The notes beneath the pieces were generated by a model. That model searched no databases. It was given only the letters and a program-made list of their open reading frames with translations, and was not told the DNA's origin. Shown piece by piece: positions 34,406-44,142 of a stretch of 64,000 bases of DNA (its first letter is position 1; the number at the start of each line of letters is the position of its first letter). Made by a program: the position numbers and the translations under genes. The stretch is from Fodinibius salsisoli. GTDB taxonomy: Bacteria; Bacteroidota; Rhodothermia; Balneolales; Balneolaceae. Location: positions 428,479 to 492,478 of the forward strand of contig NZ_JAGGJA010000002.1 of assembly GCF_026229185.1 (NCBI RefSeq), in the 5' to 3' direction.

Positions 34406-35935
34406 TTACTCCGCGTCCCACCACATGCGGGTCGTGAACTCATCAGGTCCCTGGCGATTGAGCGCCTCGGTGTAGGCCTCAGGGTTCCCACTTGATTCAC
34501 TGCCGGGATAACGTAACCGCCGGGGTATCGTACCGTTGGTTTGGTTACCGGGATAGTCGACCGGCGTCAATTCCGGATAGCCCGTTCTTCGCCAGTTGGC
34601 ATAGGTCTCATAGAAATTCAAGAACGTAACCGCCCAGTATTGGCTTCCCAGTATTTCATCCCAGTTACCGGAATCATAGGGATTCTGTGCCAGGTAAGTA
34701 TCTATCTCTGAAGATGGAACCGCAACCGATTCATCATAAATAGAATACATCTCCATAGCCGCGCGTACCCCTGCTTCGTAATGATCCGCTGCCGTAGCTC
34801 CCGTATTCAAGCCCCAACGTTCATTCGCTTCAGCAAGCATAAACTGGACCTCCGCATAGGTTTGGAATACCATGGGCGATTCACGCAATACAAAGACCGG
34901 GTTGATCCGGCTGTAATCATCACCGTCATAGCCAGGATCGAATTGTTCAATGGTCGTAGCATCATAACCGTTGGGGAGTCCCTGGGCAGGTCCACCATTG
35001 ACAACCCAGCTCAGCCGTTCCAGTCGGGGATCGTCATTTGCGTTCATCCAGTCGACAAACGTTTTGCTTAACCGTGGGCTGTCGTCGTTGGTAAAACTAC
35101 TGCCATCATAGTTAAAAACCTCTCCGATACCATTCCGATTGATTCCTTCCGGACCATCGGTATGCTGGATATAGCTAATGTCGGCATTGCTCTGCATGAC
35201 ACCGCCGGCAATAGCTTTTTGAGCCCATTCTTCGGCCGCTTCCGGGTCTACCTTGGTCATACGCAAGCCTAAGCGCAGCATCATGGAATAAGCATAGCGA
35301 CGCCACTGTTCGATATCACCGCCATAGATCAAATCCTGGCTTCCAGGATCTGAGGCACTGGATGTCAACATAGCAGCCGATTCCTCCAACTCGCTAAGCA
35401 TATCCATGTATATTTCCTGCTGCGGATCATAGGATGGAAAGAAGTTGCGCTCGCTAAATCCCTTACCCGCACCAAAATAGGGTACATCTCCGTAAAGGTC
35501 GGTGACCCGCTGAAAGGCAACGACCTTCCAGATCCGGGCAATGGCATGGTAGTTTACCCACTGGTCCTGCCCGTCAACGGTGGGATCCGTGATCTCCACC
35601 AAGTTGCTCAGATCTTTGATGTAATTGGTATAGGCTCTGGCCCATAAGGCACCGGAATACGAATCAATATATAGATATTTATCTCCGGCCCAGTAGGTAG
35701 GCAGCGTAGCGAACTGCTGTATCATCGTGGATTGATAAATAAGCTGGGCTCGCCAGTTCTCAAATCGCTCTCCCGACGTCTGCAGTTGGGTGTAGGATAG
35801 GACAAACCCAGGGTCAATATCTTCGGCAACCGTTGGATTTTCATTTAGGTCATGAAGTGCATCCGTATCACAACTGCTTAACGTAAAGGTGAAAGCAACT
35901 AATACAACCGTCAAATAATATATACTGTTTTTCAT
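34406..35935 (-). CDS. SusD/RagB-family nutrient-binding lipoprotein
   Basis: 509 residues with a lipoprotein signal (LVAFTFTLSSC). The SusD-like architecture is visible: helical TPR-type N-terminal half (NWRAQLIYQSTMIQQFATLP, NYIKDLSNLVEITDPTVDGQ) and the late SusD motif region ending YPGSESSGNPEAYTEALNRQ GPDEFTTRMWWDAE. It partners with the SusC pore encoded immediately upstream (gap 13 bases) to bind and deliver an unknown ligand, typically an oligosaccharide or peptide. It belongs to the SusD-like SusD_2 type judging from the DPG and aromatic pattern. Confidence 0.93.
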   Translation of the reverse strand: MKNSIYYLTVVLVAFTFTLSSCDTDALHDLNENPTVAEDIDPGFVLSYTQLQTSGERFENWRAQLIYQSTMIQQFATLPTYWAGDKYLYIDSYSGALWARAYTNYIKDLSNLVEITDPTVDGQDQWVNYHAIARIWKVVAFQRVTDLYGDVPYFGAGKGFSERNFFPSYDPQQEIYMDMLSELEESAAMLTSSASDPGSQDLIYGGDIEQWRRYAYSMMLRLGLRMTKVDPEAAEEWAQKAIAGGVMQSNADISYIQHTDGPEGINRNGIGEVFNYDGSSFTNDDSPRLSKTFVDWMNANDDPRLERLSWVVNGGPAQGLPNGYDATTIEQFDPGYDGDDYSRINPVFVLRESPMVFQTYAEVQFMLAEANERWGLNTGATAADHYEAGVRAAMEMYSIYDESVAVPSSEIDTYLAQNPYDSGNWDEILGSQYWAVTFLNFYETYANWRRTGYPELTPVDYPGNQTNGTIPRRLRYPGSESSGNPEAYTEALNRQGPDEFTTRMWWDAE

Positions 35936-35948
35936 GGTTATACCTTTT

Positions 35949-38900
35949 CTAAAATTTTATGTTCAGATTCATACCAAAACTCTTGGTCTGCGGTACACCG
36001 AACCATTCTAATCCCTGTCCGTTACTGGTATTATAGGTTGACTCGGGGTCGACGTTATCGGTCTGGCTGTAAATCAACCAGAGGTTACGGGCTACCAGCG
36101 AGAGGCTGGCCCCACTAATTGGCATGGTTTCAATCAGTCGCTGTGGGAATTGATAGCCCAACGACAATTCACGAAGCTTAATGAAGCTTGCATCCTGAAC
36201 GAAATATTCGGCAATGCCGGATAATTGACCATAGTAATCCTGAACCGTGGTTAACCCTTCTCCATTGGGATCGCTTGCAGCAATTTCCCAGGTTTGAGGG
36301 TTACCATCCGTATCTACACCACTAATTGTTAATCCTTCTTCACGTCCGTTCAACGTTTCTTTATGCATACCGTTGCCGTAGGTAGTGGCATTGGTACCGG
36401 TGAAAAGATCGCCACCAAATTTGAAATCAACCAGGAAGCCAAGGTTGAAATTCTTCCAGTAGAAATCATTTTTAACTCCTCCGCTATAGGGATGTACACC
36501 GCTGCCCAACACGCGTCGTTTATTGTCAACTACGGGCAATCCATTTTCATCGTACACTTTCTGGCCATTAATACGCTGGTGGGCTGTTCCTACAATCATG
36601 CTGTAGCCCCCTTTGAAGAACTCTCCATCAGCATCTTCAAACGGAATGCGATGTTGAGCAAGTGCTGAAGTTCGGGCTTCCTGGACGGTCAGAACTTTGG
36701 AATCTTCGAAAAGTTGCTTGACCTCATTATCGTTGTAGGCAAAATTGACGGACATATCCCAATCAAAGTCCATCATTGATATCGGGGCGAACCGGACCAT
36801 CACTTCGTGGCCTTGATTTATCACTTCACCCACATTCACCGTCGCCGAGCCATAGCCGGATGTTTGTGAAATCGAAGCCTGGATAATATCATCTTCTGTT
36901 TTCTTATGATAATAGGCGTAATCGATTCCTACTTTGTTATCAAACAACCGCAGGTCGAAACCTACCTCATATTCTTTGAGTGCGAGAGGAACCAACTGAT
37001 TATTGGGTACCGACGATTGGGTAATGCGCCCCAAAGCTGCTCCCTGATGTCCCTGTCCTACAATACTGTAGTTCAATGCTAACTGGTAGGGATCAGTACC
37101 TCCACCCACTTCAGCCCATGAGGCTCGTAACTTTCCAAAAGTAACAAAGTCGGGCATCTCAAAAGCATCAGAGAAGACGAAGCTGGCTCCAATACTTGGG
37201 TATAAAATGCTGTTAGACTCTACCGGCAGGGTCGAGAACCAGTCATTGCGCGCCGTTCCCGTTAAGAATAAGATGTCTTTGTAGGAGACCTCCGCAGACC
37301 CAAATAAGGAATTAATCCCGGATTTGCTAATACCTTGACTGAAGCTGGTGTTAGCGGCATTGCTGATGGTATGCAGGAATGGAATATTGAAGTCTGCTCC
37401 CCTGGCATTGAGGGTCTCAAAACTGCGTTCCATCTTACTTCCACCGAAGAAACCGTTTACGCCAAAGTCACCGAAATCCTGGTCAAAGCCAACCACATAT
37501 TCATAGTTGGTTTCGCGAACCCGTTGCTCGATCTCATTCATGGCTCCCAACGCTATGTAGCCAGTACCAAAGGGTTCCAGGTTGGTCCGCCGCGAGGTGT
37601 ACCAGTCTAATCCCAGTCGTCCCTGTACATAAAGCCAATCCATCAAATCGTATCGCAATTTACCCGATCCCATAATCCGGTCTCGAACATTGGAATTTTC
37701 GAATTGATGGGTCGCCCACCAAGGATTTTGGCTAAAGTTATTATTGTTGTACTGAAGTTCAGTACCATCGGTTTCAGCTCCCAATTTATCCGTTGGCCCT
37801 TTCAGATCCAGAACATTGATGCTGGGTGGCAAAATAGAAAGGGTATAGTTGGCATTACCCGGCGCATCCGAAAGTCGAGCTCGGTTTTGTACATCTTCGC
37901 GCGAATATTGAACGCGTCCATTCACGGTAAGCCGATCGGCCCATTGGCCATCCGTAGCCAGACTCACGGTTTGTCTGTTCATCCCTGAGTTAGGGACAAT
38001 AGATTCGTTACGAAGGTCTGAAAAAGAGACCCTAAAGGTCTGATTGGATATACCACCTGTCAAAGAAATGGTGTTTGTAGTCGTATATCCGGTACGATAG
38101 AATTCATTGTAATTATCTTCATGGGCTACATAGGGACGAAGCTCGCCGTCAAACTGGTATACATCAGAACCATCTAATTGTCCTCCCCAGGCCGTTCCGC
38201 CATATTCTCGGGCCTGTTCAACTGTTTCAGGCTTAACGCCATTTGTTCCATGGCCATACTGATTCTGAAAGTCATAGGTATCGACATATCGTTCGGCCGT
38301 GGTGTTTGAATTAAATTCTATCCCTATGCCTTGCCCCTCTCCTGAGGTACCAGATTTTGTGGTAATAAGCACCACGCCATTAGAGGCTCGTGAACCATAG
38401 AGTGCCGCGGCGGTACCTCCTTTCAACACATTGATAGACTCAATATCATCCGGGTTAATGCTGGTAAGACCATCGCCCCAGTCTGAGCCACCCCACATTC
38501 CGGCAGATCCCAGCTGAGAGTTGTCAATCGGAACACCATCAATAACATAAAGCGGCTCGTTGTTACCACTTAATGACGCATTCCCCCGAATAACGACCCG
38601 GCTTGATCCACCGACACCGGAGCCAATGTTGCTAACACTAACGCCCGCAACTTTACCCTGAAGGGCATCACCAAAATTCACTTCCCGGGCCTCGGTAAAT
38701 TCATCACCGCTGACTTCTGTGACGGAATAGCCCAACGCCTTTCTACTCTTCTCAATACCAAAGGCTGTCACTACCACATCATCCAGCTCCTCAATGCGCG
38801 ATTCTAACTTAACATTGATGGTTGTTCGACCTTGTACGGAAATCTGCTGACTATTGAAACCGGTAAACGAAAATACCAGGATGGCATCTTCCGGAACTGT

Positions 38901-39116
38901 CAACTCATAATTCCCTTCTTCATCGGTTGATGTTCCCCGTTGGGTACCCTGCACTAAGACAGTTGCCCCTGCAAGAGGTTCACCATCTCCTGCACTTACG
39001 ATCTGGCCTGTAACCGTAACTTCTTGCGCTACCGCAACATCCGGTATACTAAAAAACACAGCCATCGCGACTAATGCAGTACAGTATAGAATAATCTTGT
39101 CTGTAACATTTTTCAT
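35949..39116 (-). CDS. SusC/RagA-family TonB-dependent outer-membrane transporter
   Basis: 1055 residues, starting with a signal peptide and a CarboxypepD_reg-like domain (VTVTGQIVSAGDGEPLAGAT VLVQGTQRGTSTDEEGNYEL), then a TonB-box-like acidic linker (EELDDVVVTAFGIEKSRKAL GYSVTEV), the plug domain (QGKVAGVSVSNIGSGVGGSS RVVIRGNASLSGNNEPLYVI DGVPIDN) and a C-terminal 22-stranded barrel ending in F. It imports substrates captured with SusD, driven by TonB. It is the first gene of susC-susD-(FG-GAP). The 271-base upstream region holds a perfect inverted repeat (39286-39311) that may be an operator. Without the substrate-binding residues the ligand is unknown. Confidence 0.94.
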   Translation of the reverse strand: MKNVTDKIILYCTALVAMAVFFSIPDVAVAQEVTVTGQIVSAGDGEPLAGATVLVQGTQRGTSTDEEGNYELTVPEDAILVFSFTGFNSQQISVQGRTTINVKLESRIEELDDVVVTAFGIEKSRKALGYSVTEVSGDEFTEAREVNFGDALQGKVAGVSVSNIGSGVGGSSRVVIRGNASLSGNNEPLYVIDGVPIDNSQLGSAGMWGGSDWGDGLTSINPDDIESINVLKGGTAAALYGSRASNGVVLITTKSGTSGEGQGIGIEFNSNTTAERYVDTYDFQNQYGHGTNGVKPETVEQAREYGGTAWGGQLDGSDVYQFDGELRPYVAHEDNYNEFYRTGYTTTNTISLTGGISNQTFRVSFSDLRNESIVPNSGMNRQTVSLATDGQWADRLTVNGRVQYSREDVQNRARLSDAPGNANYTLSILPPSINVLDLKGPTDKLGAETDGTELQYNNNNFSQNPWWATHQFENSNVRDRIMGSGKLRYDLMDWLYVQGRLGLDWYTSRRTNLEPFGTGYIALGAMNEIEQRVRETNYEYVVGFDQDFGDFGVNGFFGGSKMERSFETLNARGADFNIPFLHTISNAANTSFSQGISKSGINSLFGSAEVSYKDILFLTGTARNDWFSTLPVESNSILYPSIGASFVFSDAFEMPDFVTFGKLRASWAEVGGGTDPYQLALNYSIVGQGHQGAALGRITQSSVPNNQLVPLALKEYEVGFDLRLFDNKVGIDYAYYHKKTEDDIIQASISQTSGYGSATVNVGEVINQGHEVMVRFAPISMMDFDWDMSVNFAYNDNEVKQLFEDSKVLTVQEARTSALAQHRIPFEDADGEFFKGGYSMIVGTAHQRINGQKVYDENGLPVVDNKRRVLGSGVHPYSGGVKNDFYWKNFNLGFLVDFKFGGDLFTGTNATTYGNGMHKETLNGREEGLTISGVDTDGNPQTWEIAASDPNGEGLTTVQDYYGQLSGIAEYFVQDASFIKLRELSLGYQFPQRLIETMPISGASLSLVARNLWLIYSQTDNVDPESTYNTSNGQGLEWFGVPQTKSFGMNLNIKF

Positions 39117-39285
39117 TGTTGTGAGGTTTTAAGTGTTTAGGAAGGCGCTGACAAAGTTGACAAGCATGCTAACCGTTGACATACATCTTCCCCTTTTTGT
39201 TTACTAACTTTTTACAAAAGATAAAAAGCTTTACAAGAACTTAACACATAAATCCCAACATTCACAAGAAATGAAATGTTAGGAT

Positions 39286-39311
39286 ATTCAAATATATTGC
39301 CATATTTGAAT
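39286..39311. promoter_or_regulatory. Perfect inverted repeat upstream of susC
   Basis: ATTCAAATAT (39286-39295), six spacer bases, ATATTTGAAT (39302-39311). A perfect 10-base-arm palindrome 170 bases before the susC start, in the gap between hmgA and susC. It is a plausible operator for a dimeric regulator, or a terminator for nothing in the opposite sense, since no T tract is evident. Confidence 0.55.
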
Positions 39312-39387
39312 TACTGTCTTTTATTTCCTGTATGTTATTGATCAGATAATCTTATTTTTTCCTTCCCTTTCTATTTAATTCTTATTT

Positions 39388-40545
39388 TCATATCTCTTCA
39401 TTCCAACTGTACGGATAGCTTTCATCATCGACCTTTTGAGCCTCTGTTGTCAAGTGAAGCGGATGGAAGGTATCTATCATCACGGCATACTCGTCGGTAG
39501 CCTCTTTGCCAATACTCCCCTCGTATTTCCCGGGGTGCGGCCCGTGTGGTATCCCCCCCGGATGCTGTGTTATGCTGGCCTCCGCTACGCCTTTACGACT
39601 CATAAAATCTCCTTCCACATAGTATAGTACTTCATCCGAATCGACATTCGAATGGGCGTATGGAGCCGGTATCGACTTGGGATGGTAGTCAAACTTGCGG
39701 GGACAAAATGAGCATACTACATAATTTCGCCCTTCAAACGTCTGATGGACCGGAGGTGGCTGATGAATGCGCCCGGTAATAGGCTCAAAATCTTTAATGT
39801 TGAAAATCCAGGGATACAGATAGCCGTCCCATCCAACCACATCGCATGGATGGCGATGATACCAATACGAGGTATATCGTCCCTGCTTTTTAATACGCAC
39901 TTCAAACTCACCTTCCTCATGGATGAAAACAGGACCCTCAGGACGCCGAATATCACGCTCGCAATAAGGGCTATGCTCTTGGAACTGTCCTTTTTCGGTC
40001 AGATAACGGCCGGGGATATCGATAGGTCCGGTTGAATCAACCGTAAGCATCCTATTTTGATCGGTCTCAAAAACAATCTGATAAATGGTGCCGCGTGGGA
40101 TAAAAATATAATCGCCATAGCCGAACTCAAGCCTACCGAACATGCTTTGCATATAGCCCTCCCCTTCATGGATAAAAAGAAGCTCGTCGTGCTCGCCATT
40201 TTTATAGAAATAATCCATGGGTTCAGTTGGGCAAGCAACCCCAATCTGGATATCGTTATTATAGAGCAACACTTTGCGACCCATCACCGGATCGCATCCC
40301 TTGTCTACATTTGCTGTACGCAAGTGGTGATGCCGAAGTACACCTTCATCCCACTTTTCTATCGTTATCTCTTCTCCCTGTTCAATTTTAAATGTCTTTG
40401 TTGGAGGATTATGATGATAAAGCAACGAAGAACTTCCATGAAACCCTTCAGCTCCAAACAATTGCTCCTGGTAAAGCTTGCCATCAGGGCGTTGAAATTG
40501 GGTATGCCTTTTATGTGGAATATTTCCAAGCTTGTGGTAAATCAT
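39388..40545 (-). CDS. hmgA: Homogentisate 1,2-dioxygenase
   Basis: 385 residues from the ATG at 40545, preceded by AGAGGT; a longer frame from 40590 only adds residues read from the upstream repeat. Signatures are PHKRHTQFQRPDGKLYQEQL FGAEGFHGSSSLLYHHNPPT, the cupin core EGYMQSMFGRLEFGYGDYIF IPRGTIYQ, and the iron-site regions PCDVVGWDGYLYPWIFNIKD FEPITGRIHQPPPVHQTFEG and SNVDSDEVLYYVEGDFM, then HPGGIPHGPHPG. The enzyme opens the homogentisate ring to maleylacetoacetate in tyrosine catabolism. It is 73 bases from hppD with a family-A repeat between them, on the same strand. Next enzymes (MaiA, FahA) are not in the window. Confidence 0.93.
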   Translation of the reverse strand: MIYHKLGNIPHKRHTQFQRPDGKLYQEQLFGAEGFHGSSSLLYHHNPPTKTFKIEQGEEITIEKWDEGVLRHHHLRTANVDKGCDPVMGRKVLLYNNDIQIGVACPTEPMDYFYKNGEHDELLFIHEGEGYMQSMFGRLEFGYGDYIFIPRGTIYQIVFETDQNRMLTVDSTGPIDIPGRYLTEKGQFQEHSPYCERDIRRPEGPVFIHEEGEFEVRIKKQGRYTSYWYHRHPCDVVGWDGYLYPWIFNIKDFEPITGRIHQPPPVHQTFEGRNYVVCSFCPRKFDYHPKSIPAPYAHSNVDSDEVLYYVEGDFMSRKGVAEASITQHPGGIPHGPHPGKYEGSIGKEATDEYAVMIDTFHPLHLTTEAQKVDDESYPYSWNEEI

Positions 40546-40563
40546 GGTGACCTCTTTTTTAGT

Positions 40564-40615
40564 CGTGAGTGATGAGTTATGAGCGCTCAAGACTCACTAC
40601 TCAAAACTCAGCACT
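40564..40615. repeat. Family A solo repeat between hppD and hmgA
   Basis: GTGAGTGATGAGTTATGAGC joined through a GAGCGCTC centre to its inverted counterpart CTCAAGACTCACTACTCAAA, the same words as around S23-type gene 1. It lies immediately upstream of hmgA in the intergenic gap of a two-gene transcript. Confidence 0.75.
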
Positions 40616-40618
40616 ACA

Positions 40619-41767
40619 TTACAAATTGCCTCGTAGTTCTTGCTCACGTTCTATAGCTTCAAACAGAGCCTTGAAGTTTCCTTTACCAAACCCACGCGCA
40701 CCTTTTCGCTGGATGATCTCAAAAAACAGGGTGGGACGATCTACAACGGGCTTTGTAAATATTTGTAGCAAATATCCTTCATCATCCCGATCTACAAGGA
40801 TGCCTAACTCTGCCAGTTCATCAATAGGCTCATCAATTGCCCCTACTCTCTCTTCCAGCTCTTCGTAATAGGAAGTAGGCACATGTAAAAATTCCAGGCC
40901 TCGGTTTTTAAGCTTCTGTACCGATTCAATAATATCGCCGCTTAGCAAAGCCACATGCTGTACGCCGGGCCCCTCATGAAAATCCAAATATTCTTCTATC
41001 TGGGATTTCTTTTTACCCTCCGCCGGCTCATTAATGGGAAATTTAATCATCCCACGTCCGCCGGCCATTACTTTCGACATCAAAGCCGAATATTCGGTGG
41101 ATATATCCTCATCATCAAAATGTATGTACTGGGTAAAGCCCATCACATCACGATAAAAATCCACCCATTTATCCATTCTGCCTTTTTCTACATTTCCCAC
41201 ACAATGATCTACAAATTCGATCCCTACGGGATCAATTCTCGCGATCGATGTTTGTTTTTCCTCAAAGCCCGGCATAAAAATCCCTTTATAATCTGTACGC
41301 TTAATAAATGAGTGAACGGTATCTCCATAAGTCGCAATGGCTGCTTTACGTATAGAGCCATTTTCATCCGTAATATCCCGGGGCTTTTCTATACTTTGAG
41401 CCCCACGTTTTATGGTTTCTTGATAAGCTCGATCCACATCCTCAACCTGCAAGGCAATATCACGCACCCCATCCCCATGGCTTGCCACATGCCGGGCTAT
41501 GGGCGAGTCACTTTTTAATGCTGATGTCAGGATCAACCGAACATTTCCCTGTTCAAGGTAATAGGAAACATGATCACGGATGCCCGTTTCAAGTCCACTA
41601 AAGGCTTTGAGCTTAAACCCAAAAATAGTTTGATAAAAATGAGAAGCCTGTTTGGCGTTGCCTACATATAGTTCAATGTAGTCAACATCTAAGAGACCAA
41701 GATGATCATCAAAGTTTTCCTCTACAGCACGTTCGAGTGTGGTATGATTGCCCGCATTACTTACCAT
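40619..41767 (-). CDS. hppD: 4-hydroxyphenylpyruvate dioxygenase
   Basis: 382 residues from the ATG at 41767, preceded by GGGGAGAAATT; the longer frame adds 12 residues. The vicinal-oxygen-chelate tandem fold shows the iron ligands: His in GIEFVDHCVGNVEKGRMDKW, His in GPGVQHVALLSGDIIESVQK, and Glu in TLFFEIIQRKGARGFGKGNF KALFEAIE, the canonical C-terminal motif of HPPD. It converts 4-hydroxyphenylpyruvate to homogentisate, directly upstream of hmgA. On the opposite strand to, and divergent from, the phenylacetate operon. Confidence 0.94.
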   Translation of the reverse strand: MVSNAGNHTTLERAVEENFDDHLGLLDVDYIELYVGNAKQASHFYQTIFGFKLKAFSGLETGIRDHVSYYLEQGNVRLILTSALKSDSPIARHVASHGDGVRDIALQVEDVDRAYQETIKRGAQSIEKPRDITDENGSIRKAAIATYGDTVHSFIKRTDYKGIFMPGFEEKQTSIARIDPVGIEFVDHCVGNVEKGRMDKWVDFYRDVMGFTQYIHFDDEDISTEYSALMSKVMAGGRGMIKFPINEPAEGKKKSQIEEYLDFHEGPGVQHVALLSGDIIESVQKLKNRGLEFLHVPTSYYEELEERVGAIDEPIDELAELGILVDRDDEGYLLQIFTKPVVDRPTLFFEIIQRKGARGFGKGNFKALFEAIEREQELRGNL

Positions 41768-41857
41768 AATTTCTCCCCTTTGGATTATCTCTTTTGGTAG
41801 CAATATAACACCTCTTAACTGACTTTTACAACATTAGTAGATGCTTATCGTTTTCTG

Positions 41858-41875
41858 ATACAAATGTTCTTGTAT
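41858..41875. promoter_or_regulatory. Inverted repeat in the hppD-paaA divergent promoter region
   Basis: ATACAA-ATGTTC-TTGTAT, a perfect 6-base-arm inverted repeat 57 bases before the paaA start. A TAATTTCG word at 41875-41882 resembles the Bacteroidota -7 box TAnnTTTG with one mismatch. It could be an operator for a PaaX/PaaR-type regulator controlling both divergent units, but no regulator gene is present here. Confidence 0.45.
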
Positions 41876-41931
41876 AATTTCGCATTCATATATATGTTGT
41901 TTTAAATAGCATTTCATTAAATCCTGAACCT

Positions 41932-42876
41932 ATGGAAGACTCAACCAAGCGTGAAGCTTTTCAGGAACGGATAGATAAAGGGGAAACTATTGAGCCCAAA
42001 GATTTTATGCCCGATCGGTATCGCCAGCAGCTTATCCGGATGATGTCTCAGCATGCCCACTCTGAAATTGTGGGAATGTTACCCGAAGGCAACTGGATTA
42101 CCCGGGCACCTTCGCTTCGCCGGAAACTGATTTTACTTTCCAAAGTACAGGATGAAGCCGGCCACGGCCTGTATTTATATAGCGCCACCGAAACGCTGGG
42201 AGCCAGCCGGCAAGAAGTCATTGATGACCTGCTGAACGGACGGGCCAAATACTCCAGCATCTTCAATTATCCTACCCTCTCATGGGCGGATGTGGCAGTT
42301 ATTGGATGGCTCGTTGACGGAGCTGCCATCATCAATCAGACGATGTTAGCACGTAGCTCTTATGGACCTTATGCCCGTGCGATGGTCCGGATCTGCAAAG
42401 AAGAAAGTTTCCACAAAAAACAGGGGTATGAGATGGTCGCTAAAATGGCTGAGGGGACGCCGGAACAACAAGAAATGATCCAGGATGCCGTCAATCGCTG
42501 GTGGTGGCCTACGCTCATGATGTTTGGTCCCCATGATGATGACTCGCCCAATAGCGCCGAACTGATCAAATGGGGGGTCAAATCAAAAACGAATGATGAG
42601 CTGCGACAAAGCTTTGTTGATCGACATGTGCAAGAGGCGCATACCGTTGGATTGGAAATCCCCGACCCCGACCTAGAATATAATGAGGAAACCGGTCACT
42701 GGAATTTTGGTGAAATCGATTGGGATGAATTTTGGAAGGTTGTTAAAGGCAATGGCCCCATGAACCGGGAGCGGCTAAACGCCCGACGAAAAGCCCATGA
42801 GGAGGGAGAATGGGTTCGTGAGGCAGCGGAAGAATATGCCCGAAAACGGAAATTGAGACAAGAAAAAGTTTCATGA
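41932..42876 (+). CDS. paaA: 1,2-phenylacetyl-CoA epoxidase, subunit PaaA
   Basis: 314 residues. Ferritin-like di-iron ligand helices are visible: [20 protein letters not shown] (E..H, near residues 75-85) and [20 protein letters not shown] (E..H, near 165-175). PaaA is the catalytic subunit that epoxidises phenylacetyl-CoA with O2 and electrons from PaaE. First gene of the operon; the short paaA-paaB gap contains a family-D repeat. A strong match in length (E. coli about 309). Confidence 0.96.
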   Translation: MEDSTKREAFQERIDKGETIEPKDFMPDRYRQQLIRMMSQHAHSEIVGMLPEGNWITRAPSLRRKLILLSKVQDEAGHGLYLYSATETLGASRQEVIDDLLNGRAKYSSIFNYPTLSWADVAVIGWLVDGAAIINQTMLARSSYGPYARAMVRICKEESFHKKQGYEMVAKMAEGTPEQQEMIQDAVNRWWWPTLMMFGPHDDDSPNSAELIKWGVKSKTNDELRQSFVDRHVQEAHTVGLEIPDPDLEYNEETGHWNFGEIDWDEFWKVVKGNGPMNRERLNARRKAHEEGEWVREAAEEYARKRKLRQEKVS

Positions 42877-42880
42877 TTTT

Positions 42881-42943
42881 GTTATTAGTTAATGGTTATT
42901 TGTAACAAATGCCCATGAATAACTATTAACAAATAACTATTAA
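42881..42943. repeat. Family D solo repeat between paaA and paaB
   Basis: Left arm TTAATGGTTATTTGT (42889-42903) and right arm ACAAATAACTATTAA (42929-42943) are inverted with 14 of 15 matches. The same TTAATAGTTATT-type words surround S23-type gene 2 at 49694-50150. Confidence 0.7.
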
Positions 42944-42988
42944 TTTTAGCTGTGGCTTAAGCATCAGATCTTAGAACCACCTTAAACT

Positions 42989-43309
42989 ATGAGCAAAGAC
43001 GAGAATCTAAAATCTAACAACGACGACACCCAGTGGCCACTATGGGAGGTTTTCACCCAACCCAGGGAGGGCAAACCTCATGAACACGCCGGGAGCCTGC
43101 ATGCCCCCGATGCGGAAATGGCCCTCGAGAATGCCCGTGATGTCTATGCCCGACGAAAAGAAGCTGTCAATATTTGGGTGGTTCCCAGCGAACAGATTGT
43201 TGCATCCAAGGGAGAAGACGCCGGACCCTTTTTCGACCCCGCTGATGATAAACCGTACCGGCACCCACAGTTTTATAGTGTACCACGAGCTACAAAACGA
43301 CGATCATGA
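42989..43309 (+). CDS. paaB: 1,2-phenylacetyl-CoA epoxidase, subunit PaaB
   Basis: 106 residues with the PaaB pattern WPLWEVFTQPREGKPHEHAG SLHAPDAEMALENARDVYAR RKEAVNIWVVPS. This small subunit helps hold the PaaA-PaaC core. Its last four bases overlap the paaC start (ATGA), indicating translational coupling. Ends YSVPRATKRRS. Confidence 0.95.
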   Translation: MSKDENLKSNNDDTQWPLWEVFTQPREGKPHEHAGSLHAPDAEMALENARDVYARRKEAVNIWVVPSEQIVASKGEDAGPFFDPADDKPYRHPQFYSVPRATKRRS

Positions 43310-44091
43310 GTACAGCTGCTGATTCTATAACAACTCAGGAAGCTCGATATGAATATCTTCTCCGCCTGGCAGATGATCGCCTGATTTTGGGTCATCGCCT
43401 TTCTGAATGGTGCGGGCATGGACCCATCCTGGAAGAAGACATTGCTCTCGCTAATATGGCCCTTGATTATATTGGTCATGCCGCTTCGCTCTATGAGTAT
43501 GCCGCTGAAATTGAAGGGAAAGAACGTCACCGTGATGACCTGGTCTATTTTCGAAATGATGTTGAATTTAAAAACCTAAAGCTTGTAGAATTACCCAGGG
43601 GCGATTTCGGCTTTACGATGGCTCGACAGTTTTTGTTCTCCGCCTTCAGCTATTTTCTGTATGAACAGCTTTGTGAAGTAGAAGACGAACAACTGGGCGG
43701 GATGGCGCAAAAGCACTGGAAAGAAATAAAATACCACCTCCGTCACAGCCGGGAATGGGTGCTGAGGCTCGGCGATGGCACAAAAGAAAGCCATCGCCGT
43801 ATCCAGGATGCTTTCAATGAAATATGGACCTACACCGGAGAGATGTTTTATCAAGATTTGGTTGATGAGTTGTTACAGGATGAAAAACTTGCCACCGATT
43901 TAAACAATTTTAAAGCTGACTGGGAAGAGCTGGTAACGAGTACCCTGGAAGAAGCTACCCTGGAAGTTCCTGATTTTGACCAGTTTATGGCCGAGGGGAG
44001 CCGAAAAGGACTACACACCGAGCATTTGGGTCACCTGCTGGCTGAAATGCAGCACCTTCGCCGCTCATATCCGGACGCTGACTGGCAATAG
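43306..44091 (+). CDS. paaC: 1,2-phenylacetyl-CoA epoxidase, subunit PaaC
   Basis: 261 residues. A ferritin-like non-catalytic subunit with LGHRLSEWCGHGPILEEDIA LANMALDYIGHAASLYEYAA and SREWVLRLGDGTKESHRRIQ. It forms the structural heterodimer with PaaA. Start overlaps the paaB stop by four bases. Confidence 0.95.
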   Translation: MSTAADSITTQEARYEYLLRLADDRLILGHRLSEWCGHGPILEEDIALANMALDYIGHAASLYEYAAEIEGKERHRDDLVYFRNDVEFKNLKLVELPRGDFGFTMARQFLFSAFSYFLYEQLCEVEDEQLGGMAQKHWKEIKYHLRHSREWVLRLGDGTKESHRRIQDAFNEIWTYTGEMFYQDLVDELLQDEKLATDLNNFKADWEELVTSTLEEATLEVPDFDQFMAEGSRKGLHTEHLGHLLAEMQHLRRSYPDADWQ

Positions 44092-44142
44092 AATTGCCTT
44101 TAAAGGTACTACAAGCGCCGGGGCAATCGTTTAACAAACAGT

